Shown: positions 9,226-18,446, counted from the first letter of the stretch. The stretch is DNA of 64,000 nt from Alkalihalobacterium alkalinitrilicum (GCF_002019605.1 NZ_KV917368.1:2033843-2097842); one strand, 5' to 3'. The notes: a model not told the origin generated them from the sequence alone. A program made the numbers and translations.

Positions 9226-9304
9226 CGCAGTTTATCCCCCACTTATCCTTCTTTGATTCCTCAAGTTACGAAAAGGGGTATTACTTCCAGTTGATGCGGG
9301 ATAG
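9226..9304. repeat. Intergenic repeat family 1, copy A
   Basis: About 80 bp running from CGCAGTTTATCCCCCACTTATCC to GTTGATGCGGGATA. Related copies occur at 13411, 16915, 29136 and 45668. The ends pair (TTTATCCC with GGGATA). This copy abuts the stop codon of the GbsR-type gene. Confidence 0.85.
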
Positions 9305-9306
9305 AC

Positions 9307-9846
9307 TCACTCTTGTTTTGGAACGATATCAAAGATACCACCATTTTCAAAAAGTTCAATCACTCGTCCAAGCCATTCATAGTAACTTCTGGCTTTTTCT
9401 AATTTTGTACGATCTATTTCAATAGCTTCTTTTAACTTCTCATCCGCAGTCTGTTCATAAAGCTCCTCAAGTGCTCGGCTCATTTGGGCACCTGCCTCAA
9501 GATTATCGTCTACAGCTGAACGCCACCGGTTCACAAATAAAGACGAGAAAGATTTATACCAATCCTCTTCGGTTTGGTATAGGTCTTTTCGTACCCCTTT
9601 TTGCCAAACTCTCTCCACCATATCAGAATCAAGCAAATTTCTAATACCTGTACTCATACTTGTTTTACTCATGCCAAGCTCTTTACTCATATCATCTAAG
9701 GTTAATGGTTCGTTTGCAAAAAACACGGTTCCATATAAACGCCCTATCGAAGGATTAATTCCGTATAAGTACATATTTTTTGAAATTTCCTGTATGAACC
9801 GGGTACGATATTTTTCTAATTTATTCCACTCATCTTGTTGACTCAT
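9307..9846 (-). CDS. GbsR-type (MarR-like) transcription regulator, likely controls opuA
   Basis: 179 residues from ATG 9846, preceded by AAAGGAGC; the longer in-frame start at 9876 overruns that site. A winged helix is visible around PLTLDDMSKELGMSKTSMSTGIRNL, followed by a beta wing (MVERVWQKGVRKDLY) and a helical C-terminal region. GbsR, OpcR and OpuAR form this family and repress choline or glycine betaine genes in Bacillus. It is divergent from opuAA with a 365-bp shared region that contains a 22-bp palindrome. The arrangement suggests it controls the importer, like OpuAR described in other Bacillus species (inference from position). Confidence 0.85.
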   Translation of the reverse strand: MSQQDEWNKLEKYRTRFIQEISKNMYLYGINPSIGRLYGTVFFANEPLTLDDMSKELGMSKTSMSTGIRNLLDSDMVERVWQKGVRKDLYQTEEDWYKSFSSLFVNRWRSAVDDNLEAGAQMSRALEELYEQTADEKLKEAIEIDRTKLEKARSYYEWLGRVIELFENGGIFDIVPKQE

Positions 9847-9976
9847 TAGCCTGCTCCTTTTCTTCCTCCATTTCACACTTTAAATATTAACAAAGAAAGA
9901 AAAAACATAAAAGTTATGCTTTTGTGTAGTGATAAGTCGGAAAAGAGAGGAAATTGACGAATCTTAATAATATACC

Positions 9977-9998
9977 TTGTACAGTTTAAACTTTACAA
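9977..9998. promoter_or_regulatory. Candidate operator palindrome in the opuA control region
   Basis: TTGTACAGTTTAAACTTTACAA is an imperfect 22-bp dyad (TTGT..AGTTTAAACT..ACAA) in the divergent spacer, about 130 bp before the regulator start and 214 bp before opuAA. It is a reasonable binding site for the adjacent dimeric regulator. This is inference from symmetry only. Confidence 0.4.
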
Positions 9999-10146
9999 AC
10001 TTTTTGTACTATACATACAGAATTTAAGGTTTGATTTGGTAAAAAAGGAGGCGTATAGTAATAAAGTCAGCATTCATTAGTTTCTAGAAATGATTAGAGT
10101 AAACGTAAGAAAAACAAAACATAGTGAAAAAAATGGCGTGGAAGTT

Positions 10147-10175
10147 TTGTTTACACTTTAATCCTCTAATAATAA
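10147..10175 (+). promoter_or_regulatory. Candidate SigA promoter of opuA
   Basis: TTGTTT and TAATAA with 17-bp spacing, about 36 bp before the opuAA start. A shifted reading, TTTACA with TAAATT at 17 bp, is equally possible. The region is AT-rich, so confidence is limited. Confidence 0.4.
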
Positions 10176-10211
10176 ATTTAAACTTTAATTAAGTACAAAG
10201 AGGTGAAACAG

Positions 10212-11429
10212 ATGTCAAAAATTAAGGTGGAAGGGCTAACGAAAATTTTCGGCAAAAAGCCAAAACGAGCCTTAGACATGTTAAAACAACAAAAATCAAA
10301 AGATGAAATATTAAAAGAAACAAACATGACCGTTGGTGTAAACCGCGCGTCATTTGAAGTGAGTCACGGAGAAATCTTTGTCATCATGGGGCTATCTGGA
10401 AGTGGTAAATCAACACTCGTCCGCTTACTCAACCGACTTATCGAACCAACCGATGGAAGTGTTTGGATTGATGGTGAAGACTTAGCGCAAATGGATGAAA
10501 GAAAATTACGTGAAGTTCGTCGAAGCAAAATGAGTATGGTGTTCCAAAAATTCGGCCTTTTCCCTTTTCGAACAATTATTGAAAACGTCGAATACGGACT
10601 AGAAGTACAAGGTATTTTGAAACAAGAACGAAGAATACAAGCACAAACTTCTTTAGAACTTGTAGGTCTTAAAGGATATGAAGATAAATACCCAAACGAG
10701 CTTTCAGGTGGGATGCAGCAACGTGTTGGTTTGGCTCGTGCATTAGCGAATGATCCAGACGTTTTGTTAATGGACGAGGCATTCTCAGCACTAGACCCAC
10801 TAATTCGTAAAGATATGCAGGATGAACTTCTCGACCTTCAAGAGCAAATGAAAAAGACGATTATTTTCATTACCCATGATTTAGATGAAGCTCTTCGTAT
10901 TGGCGATCGCATAATGATTATGAAAGATGGGGCAATTATTCAAGTCGGTACACCAGAAGAAATTTTAACAAATCCAGAAAATGAATACGTTGAACGCTTT
11001 GTTGAAGATGTCGACCGTTCAAAAGTATTCACGGCCCAACACGTCATGATGCGCCCTGAAACAGTAAATCTTGAAAAAGACGGACCTCGAGTAGCACTTC
11101 AGCGTATGAAAGAAGCGGGCATATCTAGTATTTTTGTCACAAAGCGAAATAAGGAACTGCTTGGGATCGTTCATGCTGATAAAGTTTCTAAGCTAGTAAA
11201 AGAAAATAACAATAGCTTACTAGATATTATTGAAGAAAATGTCCCACAAGTGAACTCAGATACACCATTAAATGAATTAATGGATATGGCTTCAACAAGC
11301 CCTGTTCCTATTGCTGTTGTTGACGAACAAAAACTAAAAGGAATTATCATTAGAGGAGCTGTTCTAGCAGCGTTATCTGGAAGTGAGGTGAATTTCAATG
11401 GACCTATTACCGAAGCTTCCATTAGCTGA
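10212..11429 (+). CDS. opuAA: Glycine betaine ABC transporter ATP-binding protein
   Basis: 405 residues from ATG 10212; the GTG at 10203 is part of the Shine-Dalgarno AGAGGTG. It is the ATPase of the OpuA osmoprotectant importer. Walker A GLSGSGKS (about 60-67), signature LSGGMQQ (164-170), Walker B LLMDEA (185-190) and the H-loop FITHD are intact. Two CBS domains occupy about 275-395, as in OpuA and ProV, where they take part in ionic-strength sensing. Its last 32 bases overlap opuAB, implying translational coupling. First gene of a three-gene operon. Confidence 0.95.
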   Translation: MSKIKVEGLTKIFGKKPKRALDMLKQQKSKDEILKETNMTVGVNRASFEVSHGEIFVIMGLSGSGKSTLVRLLNRLIEPTDGSVWIDGEDLAQMDERKLREVRRSKMSMVFQKFGLFPFRTIIENVEYGLEVQGILKQERRIQAQTSLELVGLKGYEDKYPNELSGGMQQRVGLARALANDPDVLLMDEAFSALDPLIRKDMQDELLDLQEQMKKTIIFITHDLDEALRIGDRIMIMKDGAIIQVGTPEEILTNPENEYVERFVEDVDRSKVFTAQHVMMRPETVNLEKDGPRVALQRMKEAGISSIFVTKRNKELLGIVHADKVSKLVKENNNSLLDIIEENVPQVNSDTPLNELMDMASTSPVPIAVVDEQKLKGIIIRGAVLAALSGSEVNFNGPITEASIS

Positions 11430-12243
11430 TTGGATTGATTATTTCGTTGATTGGTTAAAAAATGCTGATTGGTTCTTTTCAACTGTTACGGGTGCCATAA
11501 GAATTTTAGTCGACGCCAATGAGTTTATACTCGGGTTGTTACCAAGTTGGTTATTCATTTTAGTCTTAACAGCCGTAGCTTTCTTTGTTACGAAACGAAA
11601 ATGGGGTTTAGCTACCTTTGTCCTATTCGGGTTATTTTTAATTGATAATTTAGGATTTTGGAATGACATGATACTAACGCTATCCCTCGTATTAACGAGT
11701 GCAATCATCTCTGTGATCTTTGGGATCCCACTCGGTATTTGGATGGCGAAAAGTAAAGCTGTAGAGAGCATCTTCAAACCAATATTAGATTTCATGCAAA
11801 CGATGCCTGCTTTCGTCTACTTAATTCCTGCTGTTGTTTTCTTCGGAATTGGAATGGTACCTGGTGTTGTCGCCTCGGTTATTTTTGCAATGCCTCCTAC
11901 AGTTCGCTTAACAAACTTAGGTATCCGACAAGTATCTACTGAACTAGTAGAAGCAGCTGATGCCTTTGGGTCGACTTCTACACAAAAGTTATTTAAGGTG
12001 CAACTTCCGATGGCGAAAACAACCATTATGGCTGGAGTTAACCAAAGTATAATGCTTGCCCTATCGATGGTCGTCATCGCTTCGATGATTGGAGCAATGG
12101 GACTTGGTACAAAAGTCTATTATGCTGTTGGCCGAAACGATGCTGGCGGTGGCTTTGAGGCTGGAATTGCCATCGTTATTCTTGCCATTATTCTCGATCG
12201 TCTAACCCAAAGCTTTAACCGTCAAAAAGGGACCATCCATTAA
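11398..12243 (+). CDS. opuAB: Glycine betaine ABC transporter permease
   Basis: 281 residues, as in B. subtilis OpuAB (282). At least six hydrophobic membrane segments are visible, and the EAA-like loop for ATPase docking is around STELVEAADAFGSTSTQKLFKVQLP. The start is ATG 11398, inside the end of opuAA, with GAGGTG eight bases upstream. It forms the membrane channel of the OpuA betaine/proline betaine importer. The substrate-binding protein follows after 63 bp. Confidence 0.95.
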   Translation: MDLLPKLPLADWIDYFVDWLKNADWFFSTVTGAIRILVDANEFILGLLPSWLFILVLTAVAFFVTKRKWGLATFVLFGLFLIDNLGFWNDMILTLSLVLTSAIISVIFGIPLGIWMAKSKAVESIFKPILDFMQTMPAFVYLIPAVVFFGIGMVPGVVASVIFAMPPTVRLTNLGIRQVSTELVEAADAFGSTSTQKLFKVQLPMAKTTIMAGVNQSIMLALSMVVIASMIGAMGLGTKVYYAVGRNDAGGGFEAGIAIVILAIILDRLTQSFNRQKGTIH

Positions 12244-12306
12244 TTACACTCGTCACTCTTTTACTTAGAGTTGACATAGATAAATAAACAAAAGGAGAGG
12301 GTCAAA

Positions 12307-13236
12307 ATGAAGAAATATTTAAAAAGATTAGGAATCACTGCTGGATTATCCCTAACATTAGTAGCTGCAGCATGTGGTTCAGAAGATGCTAACCAAGAAG
12401 CAGCGACAGGAGAGAATAACGAGGATTCACAAGCAACTGAAGTTTCTGTAGGTGAACAACTCGACTACACGATTACAGGAATTGATGCTGGAGCTGGCAT
12501 TATGGCAGCAACTGAAGCTGCAATTGATGCCTACGGTTTAGATGACTATCAGTTACAACCTAGTTCTGGTGCTGCAATGACAAGTGCTTTAGACGCAGCT
12601 ATTTCTAACGAAGAAGCAATTGTTGTAACTGGTTGGACTCCTCACTGGAAATTTGCTGCATACGATTTGAAATATTTGGAAGATCCTGAAGGGGTTTTCG
12701 GTGCAGCAGAAAGCATTCACACGATCGTTCGTGAAGGTTTAGATTCTGACTTACCAGAAGCTTACGAAGTGTTAGACAACTTCTATTGGAGCCCAGATCA
12801 CATGGGAGAAATTATGGTTGCCGTAAACGAAGGAGCTGACCCTGCTGAAGCAGCAGCTGCTTGGGTTGAAGCTAATCAAGACATCGTGACTGAATGGACA
12901 AACGGTGTCAATACAGTGGATGGTGATGCACTTACATTAGCTTTCGTAGCTTGGGACTCTGAAATCGCTTCTACACACATGATTGGTTATGTTCTTGAGT
13001 CTATTGGGTATGATGTAACATTAATGTCAATGGAGCCTGGTCCAATGTTCACAGCTGTCGCTACAGGTAGTGCAGATGCAATGGTTGCCGCTTGGCTTCC
13101 AGGAACACATGAAGCTTACTATGAGGACTTTAAAGATGATTTTGTTGATCTAGGTGCAAACTTAGACGGGGCTAAAATCGGACTAGTTGTTCCAGCTTAT
13201 ATGGATATTACTTCTATTGAAGATTTAAAGAACTAA
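12307..13236 (+). CDS. opuAC: Glycine betaine-binding lipoprotein
   Basis: 309 residues. The lipoprotein signal ends at VAAAC (Cys23), followed by a short acidic linker. W110, W216 and W263 have exactly the spacing (106 and 47) of W72, W178 and W225 of B. subtilis OpuAC, the aromatic cage for the trimethylammonium group, so glycine betaine binding is strongly expected. The RBS is AGGAGAGGG upstream of ATG 12307. It is the third gene of the operon and is followed by a strong terminator. Confidence 0.95.
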   Translation: MKKYLKRLGITAGLSLTLVAAACGSEDANQEAATGENNEDSQATEVSVGEQLDYTITGIDAGAGIMAATEAAIDAYGLDDYQLQPSSGAAMTSALDAAISNEEAIVVTGWTPHWKFAAYDLKYLEDPEGVFGAAESIHTIVREGLDSDLPEAYEVLDNFYWSPDHMGEIMVAVNEGADPAEAAAAWVEANQDIVTEWTNGVNTVDGDALTLAFVAWDSEIASTHMIGYVLESIGYDVTLMSMEPGPMFTAVATGSADAMVAAWLPGTHEAYYEDFKDDFVDLGANLDGAKIGLVVPAYMDITSIEDLKN

Positions 13237-13262
13237 CAAGTTCTTTAATAACAAATCATTTT

Positions 13263-13300
13263 GAGAGAAGAAAACCTATCTGGTTTTCTTCTCTCTTTTT
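13263..13300 (+). terminator. opuA operon terminator
   Basis: A perfect 14-bp stem GAGAGAAGAAAACC with loop TATCT and a TTTTT tail, 26 bp after opuAC. Confidence 0.92.
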
Positions 13301-13410
13301 CGTATTATATAAAATGTTTTCCATTCTTATATCTACGATTTTCATCACTATTTTCTCGAGTTTTTTCTTTCCGTTAACATAGAATTTCAACTATTACATA
13401 AAGTCTATTA

Positions 13411-13523
13411 CATAAAGTGAAACTTCCATCATTGAGGGTTTTCCTCTTCTCCGCACTTATCCTTCTTTAATTCCTCCGAAATCTTGAAGTGGGGGTGTTA
13501 CTGCCAGTTGATCCGGGATAAAC
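13411..13523. repeat. Intergenic repeat family 1, copy B
   Basis: Begins with ATAAAGTGAAACTTCCATCA, shared with copy D, then the common core CACTTATCCTTCTTT to GTTGATCCGGGATAAAC. It lies in the 530-bp gap between opuAC and the DUF5658 gene. No gene was found in the rest of that gap. Confidence 0.82.
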
Positions 13524-13769
13524 ATAGATAGTGTACCTAACTATCCCCCTAAAAGCTTATCTACTTAAGCTTTTAATTATGAATTGCGTTGTGATATTGG
13601 ACATGCTAATAATCACTACTCACATTATTTTTAGTAACTTCTCTAGGTCATATTAACTATTTCAGCTACATCAAAGCGAATTACCTTCCACTTTTATTGA
13701 TTCTATATTATTCTTTATTGAGAAATTAATTCTTTATTAAGAACAAGTTGATTTAGGAGGTTTTCTTAT

Positions 13770-14102
13770 ATGTTTACTATTCTTCATAAACACCGAAAAT
13801 CTTATATGATTACAACAAGTCTTTTCCTACTCTCTACAGCTGATGCCATATTTACAGATATCGGATTACGGCAAGCAGTAATAACTGAACTAAACCCAAT
13901 CATGAACTCCATCTATGACACAAGCATCTTTTTATTTTACTTCATAAAAATTGTCCTCCCACTTGCTTTAATTTTTTGTGCGCCCTACGCGTTTTCAAGT
14001 CGGATTGTAAAACGAACCTTAACTTGTGCTATCGTCATTTATTTTGGCGTATTTGTTTATCACATTGGGTGGTCAACCTATGTTTTTTTCTTGTTTTCAT
14101 GA
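13770..14102 (+). CDS. DUF5658-type small membrane protein
   Basis: 110 residues with about three hydrophobic segments. The STADAIFTDIGLR and ELNPIMNSIYD motifs are typical of the DUF5658 family of unknown function (residues Asp and Asn around the first helix ends). The RBS TTTAGGAGG precedes ATG 13770 by ten bases. It stands alone, separated from opuA by a repeat and from the next gene by 315 bp. Location would be the cytoplasmic membrane. Confidence 0.72.
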   Translation: MFTILHKHRKSYMITTSLFLLSTADAIFTDIGLRQAVITELNPIMNSIYDTSIFLFYFIKIVLPLALIFCAPYAFSSRIVKRTLTCAIVIYFGVFVYHIGWSTYVFFLFS

Positions 14103-14306
14103 GTATTCAACTTCCTTTTTAATATCGACAGCTTTTGTTTGCTTCTGTTGACCTGTATTCTCCATTTACTTACATAGATGAAGTCATCAACTCTTTAATC
14201 ACTTCTATTTAGTTAACTCCATAATGAATTGTGGCTCAGACGACCAATACTCCAATCTTTGGAATAACGTGACCCATTTCTCTCTTTTGACCAAACTCTC
14301 CATTCG

Positions 14307-14335
14307 TTGTAAATAAAGATACAATTATGTATGAT
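14307..14335 (+). promoter_or_regulatory. Candidate SigA promoter of the RlmI-like gene
   Basis: TTGTAA, 17-bp spacer, TATGAT, 82 bp before the GTG start. The 315-bp gap 14103-14417 holds this promoter and no convincing gene. Confidence 0.5.
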
Positions 14336-14417
14336 ATGAAGGTAGTACATAAAGTGAAACTTCGTATAGTTTCAACTGAAGCAAATTCTATCACCTGGAA
14401 AGTTTGGAGTTGAGAAT

Positions 14418-15602
14418 GTGGCAAAAGTAGTTTTAAATCGAAAGCGTAAGAAACGACTAGAACAAGGACATCCTTGGGTTTATCAAAGTGAAGTAGCATC
14501 TATTGAAGGTGACTTCCAACCAGGAGATATCGTTGATGTATATAATCATCAAAACTTCTTCCTAGCTAAAGGGTTTATTAATCCCAATTCGCAAATGATT
14601 GTTCGAATATTATCTTATGAAAAAGACGAAGCGATTGATCAATCCTTCTTCGATCGAAAAGTGACTAAAGCATGGTCACATCGTGAAAGATTTATTCCTA
14701 ACGTTCAATCCTGTCGCGCAATTTACGGGGAAGCTGACTTTTTACCAGGCTTAATTGTCGATAAATATGAAGATACTTTAGTCGTACAAAATATGGCACT
14801 TGGCATGGAAGTCCGAAAAGAGCTAATTTTAGAATCATTACTTAAGGTATTTCAACCAAAAGCTATTTATTTAAGAAACGATGTTTATGTCAGGGAACTT
14901 GAAGGTCTACAACAAGAAAAAGGGTTTTGGTACGGTGAAGGGCCAACAGAAATTGAAATTGAAGAGAACGGTGTTAAATACGTCGTTGATATTGAAGGCG
15001 GACAAAAAACGGGCTTCTTTTTCGACCAGCGTCAAAATCGTGCTGCAATTAAACCGTTAATTACTCCCGAAACGACTGTACTTGACTGCTTCACCCATAC
15101 TGGTTCTTTCATGTTAAATGCTTGCAAATATGGCGCTCATCATGTAACAGCTGTCGATATTTCAGACCATGCCATTGCAACCGCAAAACAAAATGCCGAA
15201 CTTAACGGCTTTTCAAACGTTGACTTTGTAGTTGCTAATGCATTTGATTATTTACGTGAAGAGGTACAAAAAGGGACCGAATTTGATGTTGTCATCATCG
15301 ACCCACCAGCATTTGCTAAATCACGTCACGCTGTAAAAAAAGCACTCCGAGGCTATAAAGACGTCAATTTAAACGGAATTAAACTTGTTCGGAACGGTGG
15401 TTATTTTGTAACGGCTAGTTGTTCCTTCCACGTTCACGGTCATATGTTTGAAGAAATGGTTCAAGATGCTGCATTTGATGCACGTAAAGTCCTTCGCCAA
15501 ATTCATTGGAGTGGCGCAGGGTACGATCACCCCAAATTGCTCAGTGCCGATGAAGGAGATTACTTAAAATTTGCAATATATGAAGTAACTGATCGAAGTT
15601 AA
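14418..15602 (+). CDS. RlmI/YwbD-like SAM-dependent rRNA methyltransferase
   Basis: 394 residues from GTG 14418 with GGAG upstream. An N-terminal PUA RNA-binding domain (about 1-75, starting with basic NRKRKKRLEQGHPWVYQSE) is joined to a Rossmann methyltransferase domain with DCFTHTGSFMLNA (SAM loop), acidic VDIS, and the catalytic motif DPPAFAKS. This layout belongs to RlmI (23S rRNA m5C1962) and B. subtilis YwbD. The target site in this organism is inferred from the family. It is monocistronic. Confidence 0.9.
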   Translation: MAKVVLNRKRKKRLEQGHPWVYQSEVASIEGDFQPGDIVDVYNHQNFFLAKGFINPNSQMIVRILSYEKDEAIDQSFFDRKVTKAWSHRERFIPNVQSCRAIYGEADFLPGLIVDKYEDTLVVQNMALGMEVRKELILESLLKVFQPKAIYLRNDVYVRELEGLQQEKGFWYGEGPTEIEIEENGVKYVVDIEGGQKTGFFFDQRQNRAAIKPLITPETTVLDCFTHTGSFMLNACKYGAHHVTAVDISDHAIATAKQNAELNGFSNVDFVVANAFDYLREEVQKGTEFDVVIIDPPAFAKSRHAVKKALRGYKDVNLNGIKLVRNGGYFVTASCSFHVHGHMFEEMVQDAAFDARKVLRQIHWSGAGYDHPKLLSADEGDYLKFAIYEVTDRS

Positions 15603-16046
15603 GGAATACCCACTTTTTCATATCCAATCTTATCTTATGCTGATGACAAATTTGTCTATATTCAGTTACTTCAATGAATATCCTTGAAAAAGAATATAAG
15701 ATGTAATTATTCTGTAATACCTATGCAATGTAAAACCTATAGAATAAAGGAAATAAATACTACCCTCCTTTATTTATATATAAATTTTTTTGACACGGAT
15801 ATTTGTTCGTGTCCTTTTTTTTGCTTGAATTGAAAATGTAGTACGAAATTAGTAACAGTGCTTATTTTAAATAAACGAATCTAATTATATGAACAAATTT
15901 AAAAATTCTATTAAAATATCCTATGTACAAACACAAACGAAGTGTGATCTACACATGAAAATCAACTTAAAATCGATCTTTAAACTCAGTAAAAAAACTC
16001 CCTTCTGTATAAGTTCATATACAAAAGAGAGCCTTTAATTAGTCAC
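15603..16046. other. Intergenic region with plus-strand terminator at 15791-15822
   Basis: 444 bp between convergent genes. It contains a hairpin TGACACG/CGTGTC followed by eight T's, plus-oriented, about 190 bp after the RlmI-like stop, and a nearby ATAAAGGA/TCCTTTAT dyad. The long distance leaves room for a long 3' UTR or a small RNA. No ORF with a ribosome binding site was found. Confidence 0.5.
15991..16031 (-). terminator. Terminator of the YebC-family gene
   Basis: Imperfect stem CTCTCTTTTGTATA with its partner, followed on the minus strand by seven T's, 16 bp beyond the stop. Confidence 0.8.
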
Positions 16047-16766
16047 TTATTCCCCTAAATCAACGTTATGATACACTTGCCCGACATCTTCTAAATCTTC
16101 TAATGCGTCTATTAATTTTTCAAACTGTTCTTGTGCATCTTCTGGAAGAGAAATATCGTTTTGTGCTAACATCGTTAGCTCTGCAACAGTAAAATCTGTA
16201 ATCCCATCATTTTTGAATGCTTCCTGCACCTCGTGGAACTGATCAGGCTCTGCATATACGATGACTGTTTCATCTTCTTCTAGGATATCTCTTGCATCCA
16301 CATCGGCTTCCATTAGTAGTTCAAGAACTTCATCAGCTGTTCGTCCTTCAACACCGATCACTGTCGTAGCATCAAACATATAGGAAACCGAGCCACTTAC
16401 GCCCATATTCCCACCATTTTTTTTGAATGCAGCTCGCACTTCTGCTGCTGTCCTGTTAACGTTATTGGTCAATGCGTCCACAATAACCATTGACCCATTT
16501 GGGCCAAAACCTTCATAGCGAAGTTCATCGTAACTTTCTTCAGAACCACCCTTTGCTTTTTCAATCGCACGATCAATAATCGTTTTCGGTACACTATACG
16601 TTTTTGCACGTTCAAGAACGACTTTTAATGTTTGGTTAGACTCTGGATCTGGTTCTCCTTGCTTAGCAGCTACATAAATTTCACGACCAAATTTTGCGTA
16701 AACTCGACTTGTGTTTTTATCTTTTGCCGCTTTTTTTTCTTTAATATTATTCCACTTACGCCCCAT
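16047..16766 (-). CDS. YebC/PmpR family protein (YeeI type)
   Basis: 239 residues beginning [21 protein letters not shown] at ATG 16766; two further in-frame codons lie upstream but the homologous N-terminus starts here. The YebC fold is recognisable from [42 protein letters not shown] and [14 protein letters not shown]. The family was annotated as transcription regulators; more recent work links members to translation of difficult (polyproline) stretches on the ribosome. The MGRKWNNI start is the YeeN/YeeI branch. Monocistronic with its own terminator. Confidence 0.92.
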   Translation of the reverse strand: MGRKWNNIKEKKAAKDKNTSRVYAKFGREIYVAAKQGEPDPESNQTLKVVLERAKTYSVPKTIIDRAIEKAKGGSEESYDELRYEGFGPNGSMVIVDALTNNVNRTAAEVRAAFKKNGGNMGVSGSVSYMFDATTVIGVEGRTADEVLELLMEADVDARDILEEDETVIVYAEPDQFHEVQEAFKNDGITDFTVAELTMLAQNDISLPEDAQEQFEKLIDALEDLEDVGQVYHNVDLGE

Positions 16767-16914
16767 CATGAACACTCACTTTCAGTTTTAAATCTACAAG
16801 TTCTATTATACCTTATATTTATTATTTGTTAACAGATCAGGTATATTGCCTTTACCCAAATACAGTGAAGTAAAACATAATCAATTTCCGCAAAATGGTC
16901 ATTTCATTGTTATT

Positions 16915-17000
16915 GGCAGTTTATCCCCCACTTATCCTTCTTTGATTCCTCGAAGTCTTGAATTAGGGGGATTACTGCCAGTTTGTGCGGGATAAACTGT
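16915..17000. repeat. Intergenic repeat family 1, copy C
   Basis: Best-preserved copy. GGCAGTTTATCCC at the left pairs with GGGATAAACTG at the right, enclosing a second dyad around CCCCCACTT. The whole can fold into nested hairpins. Confidence 0.88.
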
Positions 17001-17079
17001 TTCGGGTCCAAAAAGCTTCTACTCTATTAAATTAATTCTGATTTATACTATAATAATCTTTATGGAAGGTGGCTCAAAA

Positions 17080-18285
17080 ATGAATCCTTATAAAATATTA
17101 TGGTTACTTTCACTCTCACAATTTCTAGCAATGCAAGTATGGTTTAATTTCTCTGCAGTACTTCCTGTTGTTGAATCAGGATGGGGACTCTCTTCCACAC
17201 AGTCAGGAATCATTATTGCTTTTTTCCACCTTGGGTATGTTATTGCCATTCTTTTCTATAGCTTTATGAGTGATAAATTTGATCCGAAACAAGCTTTTGT
17301 TTACGGGTCACTCATTGCTGGGATTGCTGGGATATTATTAAGTTTTTTTGCGGAAGGTTTTTGGTCGACCTTGATTTTAAGAACGATTAGTGGGATTGGA
17401 ATTGCTGGCATATATGTACCTGGTATGCGAATCCTCTCGCAGTTATTTCCTCCTCACGAAAGAGGAAAAGCACTTGGAGTTTATGTTGGATCTTTAGTCG
17501 TCGGTTCAGGATTTTCATTACTCGTTTCGGGACTTTTTATTGAAATTATCGGTTGGCAAGGTGTAGTATTCATTACTTCTGCTTTTTGTCTACTCGCAAG
17601 CCTCATTGTATATATTGTTAAAATACCTCCGATGCCAATTGGTAACGGAAACGTTTTTGCCCTTAAAAAATTGAAACGAGTGTTTCGAAAACCCAACTTA
17701 CTAGTTAATGGAGGCTATGCAGGACATTGCTGGGAGTTATATGCGATGTGGGCTTGGATCGGTCCGTTTCTCGTCTATTACTTTCTCCATCAAGGGTTTG
17801 ATCAAGAAACAGCAATCCGCTTCGGAAATATTGCAGGTGCCTTAGTCATCATGATCGGTGGTCTAGCTACATATATAGGTGGTAGAGTGTCTGATGCGAT
17901 AGGTCGAGTGAAAGCAGCTACTTTTTTTCTCGTGATTAGTATCGTCTGTTCGATCACAATCGGTTGGTCTATCCAACTCCCGATCATCGTTATGCTCTTA
18001 CTAGCGATGATTTATGGGTTTACAATTGTCGCTGATTCACCTATATATAACGTAGCTATTACTGAAGTATCAGACCCAGATGTAATTGCTCTTGCTCTTG
18101 GCGTTCAATCAGTTCTCGGTTTCACAGTAACGATCTTTTCTCCCATCGTGTTTGGGTATATGCTAGACAATTTCAATTGGGGAATGGCCTTTATGATTAT
18201 CGGGCTCGTCACCATCATTGCCCCTGTTTGTATGCTCTTACTCGGAAAAATCCAACACACAACAAAATTACACCAAGGACACTAG
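17080..18285 (+). CDS. MFS transporter, CynX/NimT-like
   Basis: 401 residues from ATG 17080 (GAAGGTGG upstream); an ATG at 17062 would lie before this site. About twelve membrane segments are visible with the MFS loop GYVIAILFYSFMSDKFDPK between helices 2 and 3 and a cytoplasmic basic loop (LKKLKRVFRKPN) between the halves. The FLAMQVWFNFSAVLP start and the overall pattern resemble cyanate/nitroimidazole permease-like exporters. The substrate is unknown. The stop codon TAG lies in the first bases of a family 2 repeat, so the last two or three codons may come from the repeat. Confidence 0.85.
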   Translation: MNPYKILWLLSLSQFLAMQVWFNFSAVLPVVESGWGLSSTQSGIIIAFFHLGYVIAILFYSFMSDKFDPKQAFVYGSLIAGIAGILLSFFAEGFWSTLILRTISGIGIAGIYVPGMRILSQLFPPHERGKALGVYVGSLVVGSGFSLLVSGLFIEIIGWQGVVFITSAFCLLASLIVYIVKIPPMPIGNGNVFALKKLKRVFRKPNLLVNGGYAGHCWELYAMWAWIGPFLVYYFLHQGFDQETAIRFGNIAGALVIMIGGLATYIGGRVSDAIGRVKAATFFLVISIVCSITIGWSIQLPIIVMLLLAMIYGFTIVADSPIYNVAITEVSDPDVIALALGVQSVLGFTVTIFSPIVFGYMLDNFNWGMAFMIIGLVTIIAPVCMLLLGKIQHTTKLHQGH

Positions 18286-18445
18286 AAAAGCGGAAGGCCC
18301 CCGCTTAGCACCGACAAGCAAATGTTCCGGTAGCTAAAAGTCCGCTTTTTGACTTTTAACTGCCAGGTTATTTGACCTCGAGGCGCTGGGGACTGGAGCT
18401 AGACACTAGAAAAGCGGAAGGCCCCCGCTTAGCTCCGAAAAGCAC
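18281..18445. repeat. Intergenic repeat family 2 array: one 124-bp unit plus a partial unit
   Basis: Unit from ACTAGAAAAGCGGAAGGCC at 18281 to 18404, then the first 40 bp of a second unit. The head folds as AAGCGG/CCGCTT. The shared interior includes AAGTCCGCTTTTTGACTTTT and GACCTCGAGG. It is related to the array at 43007. Confidence 0.88.
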
Positions 18446-18446
18446 A

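Noticed and set aside
10045-10075. AAGGAGG site in the opuA leader
   Set aside because: No ATG, GTG or TTG at a suitable distance, and the following frame closes after about eight codons. Possibly a remnant.
14236-14499. Minus-strand open frame over the start of the RlmI-like gene
   Set aside because: Antisense to a conserved start region and lacks an RBS.
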